Program-made: the position numbers and the translations under genes
Part shown: piece by piece, positions 61,303-64,000 of the stretch
Layout of the letters: each line of letters starts with the position of its first letter
How positions within the stretch are numbered: the first letter of the stretch is position 1
The notes under the pieces: generated by a model
What the model saw: only the letters and a program-made list of their open reading frames with translations
The model's database searches: none
Told to the model about the DNA's origin: nothing
Source: Polychytrium aggregatum
Lineage: Eukaryota; Chytridiomycota; Chytridiomycetes; Polychytriales
Direction of reading: 5' to 3'
Assembly (NCBI RefSeq): GCF_025602895.1
Contig: NW_026516353.1
Location: 31,246-95,245, forward strand
DNA: 64,000 bases

Positions 61303-61468
61303 GGCGGGACTGGGACTGGGACTGGGAAAAAAAAAAAAAAAGCGAGGAGGTTCAAGAACAGGAGAGCGAAGAGGGCTCAGACACAAGTGTGCTTGAGGTT
61401 CGGACAGGACTAGGAAAGGGGCGGGGCTAGGAGCGGAAGATACCAAGCAGGTGGTATCAGTAGAAGAG

Positions 61469-61480
61469 AGTTCGAACAAA
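61469..61480 (-). promoter_or_regulatory. Self-complementary primer binding site of copy 1c
   Basis: TTTGTTCGAACT (minus strand), complementary to the LTR at 61569-61580, 31 nt after TATAAATA (61612-61619). Confidence 0.7.
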
Positions 61481-61481
61481 G

Positions 61482-61900
61482 TGTAAGGAGTGAACAAGCG
61501 CAAGGACGAAGACCAAGTGCTTGGTATGAGCTTTATTAGCTTTTAGCCCCGAACACCAAAGAACAAGTTTTGTTCGAACTGGTGTTCAACATAGGCTCAG
61601 ACATGCAGGGCTATTTATAGACCGGGAGAAGGTCGAGGGGCAAAAGTGGGCGAGAAGGGTGGAGCATCACAGAGAAGCGAGAAGGGGGTGCGAGAGTGGC
61701 TGGTGTGCAAGCGAGAGAGGCTTGGCACAGCCCGGGGACATGTGCCGAGCGGTGGGGGAGGCAGGAAACCAGTAGACGCGGGTGGCAACGGCGCGTGCTC
61801 ATGCATGGGGGCAAACAAACACGTGGGGACTCATGATTGGTGCGGAGGGCGAGAGCATGCGGGACAATCTCATTGGTCCGTTGTGATGCTGGTCATCACA
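61482..61900 (-). repeat. 5' LTR of copy 1c
   Basis: A 419-bp LTR with a TATA box and self-primer region; followed by AGAAG in 2d pol. Confidence 0.95.
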
Positions 61901-61905
61901 AGAAG

Positions 61906-63682
61906 TTCCGAGTGTACCTCCACGGTACCGCCAAGCCCTTCAAGATTGTGACGGACCACCAGTCACTGCGTTACCTCGACACCAAGAAGAACCTGAGCCG
62001 ACGCCAAGCGCGATGGATGGAGTTCCTCGCCGAGTACAACTACGAGGTTGTATACCAGAAAGGCAAACTCAATGTGGTGCCTGACGCACTGTCCCGACGC
62101 CCCGACTACCAATTGGCGTCACTGTACGAGTCGACTGTCAGTGTCGACAACACGATGCTGGATGTTGTCCGAGACAACATCGCCAACGACAAACAGTTCG
62201 GAGAACTGTTCCGAAAGGTGTCTAAGCTCCCCAAGGACGACGAATCATCCGAGTACACAGTGCGTGATGGCCTGCTCCTCCTGAAGAAGGACAGCCGTGT
62301 CTGTGTGCCGGACATTCCGTCGTTGAAGACCAAGTTGCTCCAAGAGGTCCACGACTCGCCCCTCGCTGGACACTTTGGAGTCGAGAAGACATACGACCGA
62401 CTGGCCAAAGTCGCATACTGGCCTGGAATGAAGCGCACCGTCGAGAAGTACATCGAGTCCTGCCATACCTGCAAGATGGTCAAGTCACGCACGACCCGAG
62501 AGCAAGGATTGCTGCAACCCCTGCCTGTTCCCGACCGCCCCTGGACCAGCATGTCCATGGATCTCATCACGCATCTACCGACGACCAAGTTGGACCACGA
62601 TGCAATCGCTGTCTTTGTCGACAGGTTCAGCAAGATGGCACACTTTGTGCCGTGCCAGACGACATGCTCCGCGCCTGACCTTGCACTGCTGTTCTTCAAG
62701 CATGTGTTCAAGCACCACGGCCTCCCAAAGTCCATCGTCAGTGATCGAGACCCCCGATTCACCTCCTTGTTTTGGACAAGTCTGTTCGACCATCTCGGCA
62801 CCAAGCTGAACATGTCAACCTCGCACCACCAACAAACGGATGGACAGTCCGAGCGGACGATCCGCACCCTCGAGCAATACCTGAGGACATACGCCTCGAC
62901 CAGCCAAGACGACTGGGACATACAGCTGAGTCATGCAGAGTTTGCATACAACACCGCCAAGTCGAGCACAACTGGCTTGAGCCCCTTTGAGGCGCTCTAC
63001 GGATTCCAGCCTGATGTTCCCACCTCCTTGACACTGACCGAGTCCACGGCTGGATTGCCTCCCAAACCAAGTGCCTTTGTCAAAGATCATCAAGTCCGAC
63101 ACAAGATGATCGCCGACGCGCTCACGGATGCGCAACAAGTGATGGCGAAGTACTACGACGCCGACACCAGGATGTCTCCTTTGAAGTTGGAGACCTTGTC
63201 TACCTGGACGCCGACAACATCAAGGTCCCCGAAGCCCAGTCAAAGAAGTTGTTGCCAAGTACCGAGGACCGTTCAAGATAGCGGCCCGACCCAGTCCCCT
63301 CAACTACCTGTTGGACTTGCCACCTGGAAGCAAGCTCCATCCTGTCTTCCATGTGTCCAAGCTGCGTCGCCACACGACCCGCAGTCCAGCACAGTTCCCC
63401 GACGCCGACGAAGGTGTCCCGGACGACGCACCACTGGAAGACGACCTCGGACAATACTATACTCAAGAATATGAAGTCGAAAGGATCGTGAGGCACAAGA
63501 AAGTGGCTGATGGGTCACTTCGGTTTTATGTCAAGTGGGTTGGTTACCCACACTCGGGCAACACATGGCAAACACTGGAGGACTTGTCCCATGCACCCGA
63601 GGAGCTGAGTAAATACGGTAAACACCTCGAGGAGCCCCAAATAAAGAGCACACGCAGGGCTCCTCGCAGGAAGCCTTCTTAA
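61906..63682 (+). pseudogene. pol: Pol of copy 2d, C-terminal part, with two frameshifts
   Basis: Continues RNase H ([15 protein letters not shown]) through the integrase HHCC finger and DDE core. Compared with copy 2a, one C is missing near 63160 (after KYYD) and another near 63254 (after KKLL), so the integrase C-terminus and chromodomain are out of frame; the last part reads in a new frame to TAA at 63680-63682. Confidence 0.92.
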
Positions 63683-63691
63683 GTGTGGGAG

Positions 63692-64000
63692 TGTAGGAGA
63701 TGGTATCTCCGACGCTGTGCTGCGCGTACTGCGCGTACTGCGCGGCGCAGTGGGTCGTGACCTGTGCTGCGCTTTGCGTTTTCACGCACCGCAGGCAGGC
63801 CACCGCAGGGTATAACCTGCGGGTTGCCCCCGTTCCCCCCGTTTGTCTGGAGTTCGGTTTTATCGTGAATAAACGTAAGTGCTCCCCGAGCTCACCCGTC
63901 CGCTAGAGTAGCCTAGCACCGCCCTGTTCTGCCCCGTCCTGTCTTGTCTTGTACCCCCTCCCTCCCCGTCTTGCCCCAACGTCCCAGTAGTGGACGTTAC
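63692..64000 (+). repeat. 3' LTR of copy 2d (last base outside window)
   Basis: Starts TGTAGGAGATGG; has one extra A (GTATAACC, near 63814) relative to the left LTR; ends GACGTTAC at the window edge, needing one more A. Confidence 0.95.

Larger units (their letters stand above)
55824..61900 (-). mobile_element. Family-1 chromovirus, copy 1c (complete, 6077 bp)
   Basis: LTRs at 55824-56242 and 61482-61900; target duplication AGAAG (55819-55823 and 61901-61905). It is antisense to the host element 2d. Two bases longer than 1a and 1b because the leader homopolymer is 15 rather than 13. Gag and pol are intact. Confidence 0.97.
52454..64000 (+). mobile_element. Family-2 chromovirus, copy 2d (plus strand; split by copy 1c; last base outside window)
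   Basis: Left LTR 52454-52762 (309 bp) and right LTR from 63692, expected to end at 64001. The two LTRs differ by one inserted A (GTATACC against GTATAACC). The left flank is TAACC (52449-52453) in the tail-fibre-like gene; the same five bases should follow base 64001. Pol carries two 1-bp deletions and a family-1 insertion, so it is dead. Confidence 0.93.

Noticed and set aside
61837-63474. 545-codon ORF starting inside a family-1 LTR and ending out of frame
   Set aside because: A chance fusion of the 1c LTR with 2d pol, ending in a frameshifted tail; annotated instead as a pol fragment.
1-64000. tRNA or rRNA genes
   Set aside because: None was recognised by eye; the only tRNA-like signal is the 8-nt primer site of family 2. 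A covariance-model scan would settle it.

Overview
The window looks like a piece of a repeat-rich eukaryotic genome, most likely an early-diverging (chytrid-like) fungus. The evidence is a multi-exon gene with 61-64 bp GT-AG introns, three families of Ty3/gypsy chromoviruses with chromodomain integrases, and a fungal-type NACHT-WD40 protein. The lineage call is an inference and the species is not identified. By my count about 70% of the 64 kb is LTR retrotransposon. Target-site duplications (TSDs) let each insertion be read back, so the older landscape can be inferred.

Layout. 1-310: dispersed repeat. 840-5656: an NLR-like gene (SAM, TIR, NACHT, 12 WD40 repeats), cut near its 3' end by a family-1 chromovirus (5645-11719); its last exon lies beyond the insertion (to 12055). 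12056-15739: non-coding sequence, two more copies of the dispersed repeat, and between them a minus-strand Sel1-like gene (13748-14983). 15750-26437: compact, apparently intronless genes of mostly unknown function, one resembling a protein family of giant DNA viruses, interrupted by a second family-1 element (19243-25317). 26438-47881: a nested stack of four retroelements (three of family 2, one of family 3) inside one 240-codon ORF. 48398-50080: an old chromovirus relic and an orphan gene. 50216-52453: the 3' part of a phage/virus tail-fibre-like gene, cut by a family-2 element (52454 to the window end) that itself carries a third family-1 copy (55824-61900).

How things fit together. The retroelement families share a translation strategy: gag and pol are in different frames, joined by an apparent -1 frameshift signal (GGGAAAC or GGAAAAC, a 7-8 nt spacer, then a perfect or near-perfect stem, with the gag stop codon in the stem or loop). 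Families 1 and 3 also appear to prime reverse transcription from the 5' end of their own transcript, because the sequence beside the 5' LTR is complementary to an LTR segment exactly 31 nt after a TATA box. Family 2 instead has a primer site like the initiator-Met tRNA acceptor end.

The most interesting non-retroelement content is (i) the SAM-TIR-NACHT-WD40 gene, a candidate fungal innate-immunity or allorecognition receptor with near-identical repeats and a severed C-terminal tail, and (ii) the virus-like genes between 15.7 and 52.4 kb, which may be a decaying endogenous large DNA virus shredded by retrotransposons.
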